Source: Azospirillum baldaniorum
GTDB taxonomy: Bacteria > Pseudomonadota > Alphaproteobacteria > Azospirillales > Azospirillaceae
DNA length: 64,000 nucleotides
Reading direction: 5' to 3'
NCBI RefSeq assembly: GCF_003119195.2
Contig: NZ_CP022254.1
Span: 1,643,001 to 1,707,000 of the forward strand
The notes under the pieces were generated by a model, which did no database searches, was not told the origin of the DNA, and saw only the letters and a list, made by a program, of their open reading frames with translations. The translations under genes were made by a program, and so were the position numbers. This document shows, one piece after another, positions 41,440-48,661 of this stretch. The number at the start of each line of letters is the position of its first letter. Position 1 is the first letter of the stretch.

Positions 41440-42891
41440 ATGTCGTACATTCAGGGCGAAACGGGCGATTGGGAAATCGTGATCGGGCTGGAGGTCCACG
41501 CCCAGGTCATCTCGAACGCCAAGCTGTTCTCCGGCGCCGCCACCGCCTTCGGCGCGGAGCCGAACAGCCAGGTCAGCTTCGTCGACGCCGCCTTTCCCGG
41601 CATGCTGCCCGTCATCAACGAGCGTTGCATCGAGCAGGCGGTGCGCACCGGCCTGGGGCTGAAGGCGCAGATCAACCTGCACTCGGTGTTCGATCGCAAG
41701 AACTACTTCTACGCCGACCTGCCGCAGGGCTATCAGATCAGCCAGTATCTGCAGCCCATCGTCGGCAAGGGCGAGATCGTGCTGGACCTGCCGGACGGCT
41801 CCTCCCGCACGGTCGGCGTCACGCGTCTGCACCTGGAGCAGGACGCCGGCAAGTCGCTGCACGACCAGCATCCCGCCAAGACCTACATCGACCTGAACCG
41901 GTCGGGCGTGGCGCTGATGGAGATCGTGTCGGAGCCGGACATGCGCACCGCGGAGGAGGCCGGCGCCTATGTGCGCAAGCTGCGCTCCATCCTGCGTTAC
42001 CTCGGCACCTGCGACGGCAACATGGAGGAAGGCTCCATGCGCTGCGACGTCAACGTGTCGGTGCGCAAGCCGGGCGCGCCCTTCGGCACGCGCTGCGAGA
42101 TCAAGAACGTCAACTCGATTCGCTTCGTCATGCAGGCGATCGAGTACGAGGCGCGCCGCCAGATCGAGATCATCGAGGAGGGCGGCAAGATCGACCAGGA
42201 GACGCGTCTGTGGGACACGACCAAGTTCGTGACCCGCTCCATGCGCTCCAAGGAAGAGGCGCACGACTACCGCTACTTCCCCGATCCGGACCTGCTGCCG
42301 CTGGAGCTGGACGCCGACTGGGTCGAGGACATCAAGAAGACCCTGCCGGAACTGCCGGACGACAAGAAGGCCCGCTTCATCAGCGAGTACAAGCTGTCGC
42401 CCTATGACGCCAACGTGCTGGTGTCGGAGAAGGCCCGCGCCGACTTCTACGAGGCGGTCGCCAAGGGCCGCGACCCGAAGCTGGCCGCCAACTGGGTCAC
42501 CGGCGAGCTGTTCGGCTATCTGAACAAGGCCGGCAAGGAGATCGAGGAGAGCCCCGTCTCGGCGGAGAACCTCGGTGGCCTGATCGACCTGATCGCCGAC
42601 AACACCATCTCCGGCCGAATCGCCAAGGAGGTGTTCGAGGCGATGTTCGAAACCGGTGAGAAGCCCGCCGACATCGTCGAGAAAAAGGGCCTGCGCCAGG
42701 TCACCGACACCGGGGCCATCGAGTCGTCCATCGACGCCGTGCTGGCCGCCAACGCCGACAAGGTGGCGGAGTTCCGGTCGGGCAAGGACAAGCTGTTCGG
42801 CTTCTTCGTCGGCCAGGTCATGAAGGCGACCCAGGGCAAGGCCAACCCGGCCCTGGTCAACGAAATCCTCATGGCCAAGCTGAAGGGCTGA
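41440..42891 (+). CDS. gatB: glutamyl/aspartyl-tRNA amidotransferase subunit B
   Basis: A 483-residue subunit that phosphorylates the misacylated tRNA and binds it. The motifs are IGLEVHAQV, KNYFYADLPQGYQISQYLQPI, HLEQDAGKSLHD and RSGVALMEIVSEPDMR in the cradle domain. The C-terminal helical tail domain (about residues 330-480) has the YqeY-like segments. It starts 21 bp after gatA. A hairpin terminator follows. Confidence 0.97.
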   Translation: MSYIQGETGDWEIVIGLEVHAQVISNAKLFSGAATAFGAEPNSQVSFVDAAFPGMLPVINERCIEQAVRTGLGLKAQINLHSVFDRKNYFYADLPQGYQISQYLQPIVGKGEIVLDLPDGSSRTVGVTRLHLEQDAGKSLHDQHPAKTYIDLNRSGVALMEIVSEPDMRTAEEAGAYVRKLRSILRYLGTCDGNMEEGSMRCDVNVSVRKPGAPFGTRCEIKNVNSIRFVMQAIEYEARRQIEIIEEGGKIDQETRLWDTTKFVTRSMRSKEEAHDYRYFPDPDLLPLELDADWVEDIKKTLPELPDDKKARFISEYKLSPYDANVLVSEKARADFYEAVAKGRDPKLAANWVTGELFGYLNKAGKEIEESPVSAENLGGLIDLIADNTISGRIAKEVFEAMFETGEKPADIVEKKGLRQVTDTGAIESSIDAVLAANADKVAEFRSGKDKLFGFFVGQVMKATQGKANPALVNEILMAKLKG

Positions 42892-42900
42892 TTGGGAAGC

Positions 42901-42950
42901 GGTTGTGACGCCATGCCATGGCATGGTGCGGCGTCATAACCGTTGATTTT
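42901..42950 (+). terminator. rho-independent terminator after gatB
   Basis: Stem GGTTGTGACGCC (42901-42912) pairs with GGCGTCATAACC (42930-42941), 12 bp with one G-T pair. The 17-base loop is itself a CCATGG-type palindrome. GTTGATTTT follows (42942-42950). It lies 9 bp after the gatB stop and ends before the histidine kinase gene. Confidence 0.7.
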
Positions 42951-42990
42951 GTTCTCCCGTCGGTTTCAAGTGGGGCCGGCGGGAGGCCCA

Positions 42991-45117
42991 ATGATTGCAG
43001 ATTCGCTGACGGTGGCGCTGTTTGCGCTGTTCGCCGGTCTCCTGGCCGGATTTCTCGCCGGTTTGCTGGCGGCGCGGCGCATTGGACGAAGACGCTTGGC
43101 GGAGAACACGGCCCCCCCCTCCGTCGTGACGGAAGAGCGGTTGCGGGCCATCCTGGACACCGCTCCCATCGGCGTCCTCATCAACACGCGCGACGGCGAC
43201 AACCTCTACCACAGCCCCAGCGCCGCGACCTGTTTCAAAGTCAGCGGCGAGCAACTCCAGCGCGACGGCATGTGGCCGCTCTACCATGACCCGCGGGACC
43301 GCCGGGCCGCCATCGATCGGCTCTACGCCGATGGCCTCTTCGATGGACAGGAGGTGTTGCTGCGCCGTGGCGACGGCGAAACCTGCATGGGCTCGCTGAG
43401 TTCGACCGTCATCGACTTCGAAGGGCAACGCTGCCACATCAGCTGGTTCTACGATCTGACGGAACAGAAGAAGGCCGACGCGGTTCGCCGCGATCTGGCC
43501 GACCGTCTGGAAATGGCGCTGGACGCCACCGGCGCCGCGGTGTGGGACACCGACATCCCGCGGGGGACCTGCTGGTGGTCCGACAGCTTTCCGCGCATGC
43601 TGGGCTACGCCGAGCCGCCGGAGATGCCGGCCGACTTCTGGGAGGTGCGCCTGCATCCCGATGACTGGCGGCGCGTGCTGACCACCATCGATGCCCACCT
43701 GCGGGGCGAGACCGCGGCCTACGCCTATGATTACCGGCTGCGCCGCGCCGATGGCGACTGGATGTGGATCGCAGCGCAGGGGCGGGCGATTCGCGACGCC
43801 GCCGGGCAGGCGGTGCGCTATGTCGGCATCATGACCGACATCACCGAGCGCCGCCGCCAGGAGGAGGAGGTCCGCGCCGGCAAGGAACGGCTGCTGCGGA
43901 TCCTGGAGGCCAGCCCCATTGCCGTGAACATCACGCGCCGCGACGGCCTGCTGGTGTTCTGCAACACGCAGTCGGAGATCATTCTGGGCCGGTCGCGCGA
44001 CGACCTGCTGCCGATGCCCGCCGAACGGCTGTACGCCGATCCGGCGGACCGTCAGGCCCTGATCGACCGCTTCGAACGGGAAGGCCCCTTCCGTGACGCC
44101 GAGGTGCGCTTCCGCAAGCCTGACGGAACGATCATCTGGGTGCTGTCGAGCTGGGGTGAGATCGAGATGGACGGAGAGCCGGCGCTGCTGACCTGGCTCT
44201 ACGACATCAACGACCGCAAGGCGGCGGAGGCCGCCATGGCGGCGGCCCGCGACGAGGCGGAGCGCGCTCTGGCCGACCTGCGCGCCGCCCAGGAGAGCCT
44301 GATCCAGGCGGAGGCCATGGCCTCGCTGGGCCAGCTGGTGGCCGGGGTCGCGCACGAGATCAACACGCCGATCGGCATCGGCCTTACCGCCGCCAGTCAC
44401 ATCGCCGAACAGGCCCGCGATCTGCGCGTCCGTTTCGATTCGGGCATGCTGAAGAAGACCATTCTGGCCGAGTATCTGGACACGGTGACGGAGGCCGCCC
44501 GCCTGCTGGTGTCGAACATGAACCGGGCGGCGGCGCTGGTGCAGAGCTTCAAGCAGGTGGCGGTGGATCAGACCTCCGGCGAGCGGCGGACCTTCGATCT
44601 CCGGACCTACATCGACGAGGTGCTGTTCTCCCTGCGGCCTCGCCTGAAGCGCACGTTGGTGATGGTCGACGTGGACTGTCCCGAGGGGGTGGAGATGGAC
44701 AGCTTCCCCGGCGCGCTGAGCCAGGTTCTGACCAACCTCGTGATCAATGCGCTGATCCACGCCTATGGTGAGGCGCAGCGGGGGACCATCCGGATCGCCG
44801 TCCATCCGGACGGTGGCGATCATGTCGTCATCGACTTTTCTGACGACGGATCCGGCATTCCCGAAGACCATCTGGCCAAGGTCTTCGAGCCCTTCTTCAC
44901 GACCAAGCGTGGCGAGGGCGGTTCGGGTCTCGGGTTGCACATCGTGCAAAGCACCGTGACGGGGGTGTTGGGTGGTACGCTGGCGGTGCGCTCGGTGAGC
45001 GGGCAGGGCACGGGCTTCACCCTGCGATTGCCCCGCCGCATCGCGCAGGGGTCCGCCGCACCAACGGCGCTGCCGTCTCGACCGGGATCGGTGTCGGGGC
45101 CAGTGGTGCCGGTCTGA
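42991..45117 (+). CDS. PAS-domain sensor histidine kinase
   Basis: A 708-residue membrane-anchored kinase with one N-terminal helix (about residues 5-27) and no periplasmic domain. Three PAS domains follow, starting near residues 48, 175 and 300; each ends with a PAC-like segment such as ISWFYDLTEQKK, YVGIMTDITERRR and LTWLYDINDRK. The H-box is LVAGVAHEINTPIG with the phosphoacceptor His. The catalytic domain has VLTNLVINALIHAY (N), DDGSGIPE (G1) and GEGGSGLGLHIV (G2). It is an orphan kinase with no regulator beside it. The ATG 42991 follows a GGGAGG ribosome site. Confidence 0.9.
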   Translation: MIADSLTVALFALFAGLLAGFLAGLLAARRIGRRRLAENTAPPSVVTEERLRAILDTAPIGVLINTRDGDNLYHSPSAATCFKVSGEQLQRDGMWPLYHDPRDRRAAIDRLYADGLFDGQEVLLRRGDGETCMGSLSSTVIDFEGQRCHISWFYDLTEQKKADAVRRDLADRLEMALDATGAAVWDTDIPRGTCWWSDSFPRMLGYAEPPEMPADFWEVRLHPDDWRRVLTTIDAHLRGETAAYAYDYRLRRADGDWMWIAAQGRAIRDAAGQAVRYVGIMTDITERRRQEEEVRAGKERLLRILEASPIAVNITRRDGLLVFCNTQSEIILGRSRDDLLPMPAERLYADPADRQALIDRFEREGPFRDAEVRFRKPDGTIIWVLSSWGEIEMDGEPALLTWLYDINDRKAAEAAMAAARDEAERALADLRAAQESLIQAEAMASLGQLVAGVAHEINTPIGIGLTAASHIAEQARDLRVRFDSGMLKKTILAEYLDTVTEAARLLVSNMNRAAALVQSFKQVAVDQTSGERRTFDLRTYIDEVLFSLRPRLKRTLVMVDVDCPEGVEMDSFPGALSQVLTNLVINALIHAYGEAQRGTIRIAVHPDGGDHVVIDFSDDGSGIPEDHLAKVFEPFFTTKRGEGGSGLGLHIVQSTVTGVLGGTLAVRSVSGQGTGFTLRLPRRIAQGSAAPTALPSRPGSVSGPVVPV

Positions 45118-45137
45118 CGGACACCGGGAGGATTGCG

Positions 45138-45371
45138 TCAGGCGTGCAAATCCTGAGGCTGCAGATGCTTGGACCGACGGCCGCGCCGCTTGGGCGGCAA
45201 GAACGCGGCCGTGGCCCCGTTCTCGCCGCGAACCTCGGCTTTCAACTCCTGAACGCAACGCAACAGCAGCTCCTTCTCACGAAGGTCTTCGCGGTCGGTG
45301 ATCTCCAGGCAGCTCAGCTTGATCTCGACCAGATCGATCAGCGTTTCGGCGCAGCGGCGTGACAAGCTCAT
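45138..45371 (-). CDS. small basic protein of unknown function
   Basis: A 77-residue protein. The first 50 residues form amphipathic helices (ETLIDLVEIKLSCLEITDREDLREKELLLRCVQELKAEV), and the C-terminus is a basic stretch FLPPKRRGRRSKHLQPQDLHA with an AT-hook-like PKRRGRRSK core, so nucleic-acid binding is possible. The start is the ATG at 45371. The AT-rich leader upstream (to 45569) contains a 14-bp palindrome. It is convergent with the histidine kinase gene. It is not recognised as a known family. Confidence 0.6.
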   Translation of the reverse strand: MSLSRRCAETLIDLVEIKLSCLEITDREDLREKELLLRCVQELKAEVRGENGATAAFLPPKRRGRRSKHLQPQDLHA

Positions 45372-45439
45372 GGCGTCCCCCTGACCAAAGGTTGCTATCG
45401 CGTTCTGGTGGTAAGCTATCTCCAATTTTCTAAAAAGTA

Positions 45440-45453
45440 TATAAAATTTTATA
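45440..45453. promoter_or_regulatory. 14-bp perfect palindrome TATAAAATTTTATA
   Basis: A perfect inverted repeat in the AT-rich leader of the small basic protein (start 45371), about 70 bp upstream. It also looks like two facing -10 boxes, so it may be a promoter, an operator, or both. Confidence 0.45.
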
Positions 45454-45569
45454 CAGATTCCGTTCCTTTCGGCCTTGTTCCAAATTTTTGGCGAGTAAGC
45501 GTTGACAGGTCCCATCCGGATCGTTAGAACGCACCCACGCCAGCGGCGCCACAGAGCGCCGACCCGGTA

Positions 45570-45663
45570 GGAGGGGTGGCCGAGAGGCTGAAGGCGGCGG
45601 TTTGCTAAACCGTTATAGGGGCTCAAACCCCTATCGTGGGTTCGAATCCCATCCCCTCCGCCA
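45570..45663 (+). tRNA. tRNA-Ser (GCU anticodon)
   Basis: The acceptor arm GGAGGGG pairs with CCCCTCC, the CCA end is encoded (45661-45663), and the variable arm is long, as in class II tRNA. The anticodon loop TTGCTAA carries GCT, read as GCU for AGC/AGU serine codons. The T arm has GTTCGAATC. It reads as intact. The 3' side faces a degenerate tyrosine recombinase gene, which is the usual sign of a tRNA integration site. Confidence 0.95.
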
Positions 45664-45726
45664 TTCCTTTCAAATCAAATACTTAGCTGGCTGATTTGGC
45701 GGTTTCCTGGGGATGCTACCTAGGAG

Positions 45727-45738
45727 AAACCGTTATAG
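45727..45738. repeat. 12-bp repeat of the tRNA-Ser anticodon arm (possible att remnant)
   Basis: AAACCGTTATAG at 45727-45738 is identical to 45607-45618 inside the tRNA-Ser anticodon arm. The two copies are 120 bp apart, and the second is in the 3' coding end of the recombinase. A chance match of this length within this short region is unlikely (about one in a thousand by rough count). It may be a remnant of an attachment site. Confidence 0.45.
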
Positions 45739-46157
45739 ATGTGCCGGTTTTTGTACCGGCCCTCGCCGGGACGTACCCCAGATAAATCTCCGTCGTTCTC
45801 ACGCTGCTGTGCCTCAGGTGCTTGGGCAGGGCGTAGATGTCCCACCCGTTCTGCAAGGACCGGATGGCGAAGCCGTGCCGCAGATCGTGGCAGCGGAAGG
45901 GTCGGAACGGTGTGCCCACCCGCTGTGCCGACCGCACCATCTCCCGAAACCGTGACGACACGTTGAGATAACGCGCGCCCTTCCCGTGCCAGAACACCGC
46001 GTCGGAACCCAGGAAGTGGGGCAGGGCGGTCAGCATGGTCAGCATGGTCAGCGTGTCTGGGTCCAGACTGATCGTGCGCAGCCGGCTGGTCTTCGTCTTC
46101 AGGAAGGTGACCGTTCCGGCTTTCCGATTGACCAGCTTCCAGCTCAGGCCGGCGACC

Positions 46158-46185
46158 TCCTCCTGCCGGCATCCTCCTGCCAGCA
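46158..46185. repeat. 14-bp tandem duplication that breaks the recombinase
   Basis: TCCTCCTGCCGGCA (46158-46171) and TCCTCCTGCCAGCA (46172-46185) are tandem copies with one mismatch. Removing one copy restores an uninterrupted recombinase frame through the Arg box, so the insertion caused the frameshift. Confidence 0.9.
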
Positions 46186-46607
46186 GCCGGTTTGGGCGAG
46201 GAACCGGATCATTCTGGCGAACAGGCCGGGGCACCGCGTGATGACGGCTTTCACGTCCGCGCTCGATGGCGGGTGGATCGACTCGCGCCGCTCACGGGTG
46301 AAGCGGCGATTGTAGTCGCGCGCCGGGTTCGCCTCGCACGCTCCCCATTCGACGGCGGCGCCCAAGACGGCCAACACCGTGGTCAGGTCCCGGTTGATGG
46401 TGGCGTTGCGGATGTCGCCTCGACCTCCCGGCTGGTTGCTTCTCATTTTGCTCCGCTCAATGTGGCCCCTGTCCTAATGATCGGATATTCAATGATTGCT
46501 ACTCCATGCCAAGCTGATTGGCGGGCCAAAAGGGGATATCGCCGTGGCCGCCCCCCTGCGGTACCGGATCGTGCCCCCAGCCGGGCTGCAAGTGGATGGA
46601 GCCGGCT

Positions 46608-47312
46608 ATGATCACGCTGTACACCTACCCCCACCTTTATGGCTTGGCGGACAACAATCCCTACGGCCTCAAGGTTGTGGCGTTTTTGCGCCTGTGTGGA
46701 TTGCCCTATCAGCAAAAGCATATCATCGACGCCCATGACGCCCCTCGAGGGCAGTTGCCGTATATCGTGGATGACAGCACTGTGATCGGAGACAGTGATC
46801 TCATCATCGCGCATCTGGTCCAACAGCATCACTTGCCGGTCGACGATGACCTTAGTGAGGATGAACGACGCATCGACCATATGATCCGGCGTACACTCGA
46901 TAATCTGTATTGGGTAATGTCCTTCTCGCGTTGGTCCGATGAACGTTTTTGGCCCTTGTTTCGGAGCCAACTGCTCAACACGCATCCAGACATCACTGAA
47001 GCACTTCTAGAGGCAGCACGGAAATACAACCTGAAGCGATACCATTTCCAGGGCATCGGCCGTTATGATCCTGACCAAGTCTACAGCCGCGGCCTCGCTG
47101 ATCTGAAGGCCATCGCTGGTACCTTGGCGGACCGGCCCTTCCTGTTCGGCAACACCCCACACAGCGTTGACGCGGCGCTGATGGGCTTTCTGCCCAACAT
47201 CTACCGGTACGAGATCGACACCCCGCTGCGCGCTTTTGTTGCGGAACAGCCCAACCTGGTCGACTTCTGCCGTCGCACGGCTCCGTTGGTGAGTTTGGCG
47301 CAGCCCGTATAG
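46608..47312 (+). CDS. glutathione S-transferase-like protein
   Basis: A 234-residue protein with a thioredoxin-like N-terminal domain (MITLYTYPHLYGLADNNPYGLKVVAFLRLCGLPYQQKH, then RGQLPYIVDDSTVIGDSDLIIAHL). The C-terminal helical domain includes TLADRPFLFGNTPHSVDAALMGFL. It resembles the Fax-like GST branch, not the classical detoxifying ones. The start ATG 46608 is clear. It lies inside the region between two tRNA genes with the broken recombinase, and its codon use is less biased than the core genes. No substrate is known. Confidence 0.8.
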   Translation: MITLYTYPHLYGLADNNPYGLKVVAFLRLCGLPYQQKHIIDAHDAPRGQLPYIVDDSTVIGDSDLIIAHLVQQHHLPVDDDLSEDERRIDHMIRRTLDNLYWVMSFSRWSDERFWPLFRSQLLNTHPDITEALLEAARKYNLKRYHFQGIGRYDPDQVYSRGLADLKAIAGTLADRPFLFGNTPHSVDAALMGFLPNIYRYEIDTPLRAFVAEQPNLVDFCRRTAPLVSLAQPV

Positions 47313-47384
47313 GGGAAGCCTTGGCTGGTGGATCTGGACGGGAACCAGCGTCACGTCGGCGTGGCCGTTTGATGGAGGCAATCC

Positions 47385-48206
47385 GTGCCATTCGCTCGTG
47401 CTTTGGCCTACACGGTCTACACGCTGTGGGTTTCGGTTTGCGCTTTCGCCCCGGAGTTGCTCTGGCAAGGGTTCGTGCTGATGCGGGGCCATTTCGGGGC
47501 CGCAGAACTGTTTTCCGCACTGTTCATCGGCACGCTCTTCGCCTTCTTCGTTGAACCGCTGGTGGAACGGCTCAAGGCCGGGCGATGGCATTTGGCGCAC
47601 GCACCATCCGGTGGAATGCTGCTTGGCGTTCTAGTGTCGCTGGCCTTTGGGATTGTCGTCGTGTGTATCCACGAAGCGATGATTGCGTATATCGGCGCTG
47701 AACACGCCGGTGACGAGGCTAAGAAAGCCAGTTTGGCAAGAGCGATCGACAGTGCCTGCGAGTGGGCTTCGATTCCAGCAGCGGTCACGGCCGCTTGGTT
47801 CGTCTCGGGCACGTCTCGCCGGCTGGCCCTTCCGGCGACGGGCTTAGCGTGTGTATGGATTGTCTTCATCGGCCACTCTTATGGATGGGGTTGGCCGATC
47901 GTGGTGACGAGCGCAGTGCCGGGCTTTTTGATCGCGCTGCTTGGCAGCGGAGTCGTTCTTCGCCGTTGGGATGCGAGCACCATTCCGGTGTTGGCGCAGC
48001 TCACGGCGTGGGTGGCAGGGATTTGGATGCTACTGGCTTGGGGAGTTCAGGCGGGTTCCGAATTGATCGACAGCCCAGGCTTGCAGCTTTACACGCCGGA
48101 GGCCTTCTACGAGGATCTTCGCTTTTACCTTGGCTGGTGCCTGGGCCTCTCGGTCGCCCCTAACCCGGTGCCGGACAATAGGGCACAAAACGATCGCGCA
48201 ACCTGA
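47385..48206 (+). CDS. membrane protein of unknown function
   Basis: A 273-residue protein with about seven hydrophobic stretches, e.g. LLGVLVSLAFGIVVVCIHEAM, LPATGLACVWIVFIGHSYGW and QLTAWVAGIWMLLAWGV. It starts with GTG at 47385. Soluble loops carry EHAGDEAKKASLARAIDS. No family was recognised. It follows the GST-like gene by 72 bp on the same strand, in the island between tRNA-Ser and tRNA-Gln. Its composition is less GC-rich than the flanks. A cargo role is possible but only inferred. Confidence 0.6.
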   Translation: MPFARALAYTVYTLWVSVCAFAPELLWQGFVLMRGHFGAAELFSALFIGTLFAFFVEPLVERLKAGRWHLAHAPSGGMLLGVLVSLAFGIVVVCIHEAMIAYIGAEHAGDEAKKASLARAIDSACEWASIPAAVTAAWFVSGTSRRLALPATGLACVWIVFIGHSYGWGWPIVVTSAVPGFLIALLGSGVVLRRWDASTIPVLAQLTAWVAGIWMLLAWGVQAGSELIDSPGLQLYTPEAFYEDLRFYLGWCLGLSVAPNPVPDNRAQNDRAT

Positions 48207-48507
48207 AGGGTTCATTGGCTTGCGGTTGAATTCGGAGTTCCAAAATCCATACCATGGGCGAGCTGGCCAGGGGATATTGATTCGCTCGCCGGACAGCTGA
48301 GCGTCCGCGTCGCTCAACGTTGCCGGCCAAGCCCAGATGAGCACAAATCGGGCTTCTCCGTGTGCACATGGTGTGCACCGGAAACTTTCGTACAAAATTG
48401 GAAAGTGAGGATTTACAACGGGTTCGATTACCATGTGTGCACAGTCTGGTACACATGAAAAGGAACCCGAACCAACCCAAAAACGAGGATAAAATCAGTG
48501 GGAAGGG
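48207..48507. other. gene-free, lower-GC stretch between the orphan membrane gene and tRNA-Gln
   Basis: No plausible gene was found. The segment from about 48355 to 48465 has related short inverted motifs: GTGCACATGGTGTGCAC and, about 60 bp on, ACCATGTGTGCACA. These may be a binding region or remnant of the old insertion. No recognisable att duplicate of the tRNA-Ser 3' end was found here. Confidence 0.6.
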
Positions 48508-48582
48508 TGGCTGGGGCGCCAGGATTCGAACCTGGGAATGGCGGTACCAAAAACCGCTGCCTTACCGCTTGGCGACGCCCCA
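48508..48582 (-). tRNA. tRNA-Gln (UUG anticodon)
   Basis: On the minus strand the acceptor TGGGGCG pairs with CGCCCCA, with an encoded CCA (48508-48510 on the plus strand as TGG). The anticodon stem GCGGT/ACCGC encloses TTTTGGT with anticodon TTG (UUG). The T arm reads GGTTCGAATCC. The 75-nt gene is a canonical class I tRNA. It is the right border of the region that holds the recombinase remnant. Confidence 0.95.
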
Positions 48583-48661
48583 ACCGATCGGCGCGATCAG
48601 CGCCGGAAGGGTCGGGACCATAAGCGGAAACCTGACCCGATTGCAACAGCTTCGTTGATCC

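Larger units (their letters stand above)
45716..46446 (-). pseudogene. tyrosine recombinase (phage integrase family), frameshifted and truncated
   Basis: The C-terminal catalytic domain is clear: the first Arg box TGCRQEEVAGLSW, then the HDLRHGFAI box, and the LRHSSVRTTEIYLGY box with the catalytic Tyr. The N-terminal half lies in another frame (ATINRDLTTVLAVLGAAVEWG...). The break is a 14-bp tandem duplication at 46158-46185: the active-site motif reads TGCWQEDAG and then stops. An in-frame 9-bp duplication (46029-46055, LTMLTMLT) adds three residues. The start region is also short, so the gene is 5'-truncated and not functional. It is next to tRNA-Ser, pointing to an old island insertion. 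Confidence 0.9.

Noticed and set aside
39910..42924. A 1004-codon open frame antisense to gatCAB.
   Set aside because: It mirrors highly biased gatCAB codons. High GC removes stops in the opposite frame, and the text has no protein-like domains.
42934..45258. A long minus-strand open frame opposite the histidine kinase gene.
   Set aside because: It is a shadow of the kinase. The sense frame has complete PAS, H, N and G motifs, while the antisense text is Arg/Gly/His/Gln-rich and without motifs.
45664..48507. A second copy of the tRNA-Ser 3' end as an attR site.
   Set aside because: No stretch matching the last 20 bases of tRNA-Ser was found up to tRNA-Gln.
48207..48507. A short gene in the gap before tRNA-Gln.
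   Set aside because: Only short frames exist, none has a ribosome site or protein-like composition, and the tRNA lies on the other strand at the end.
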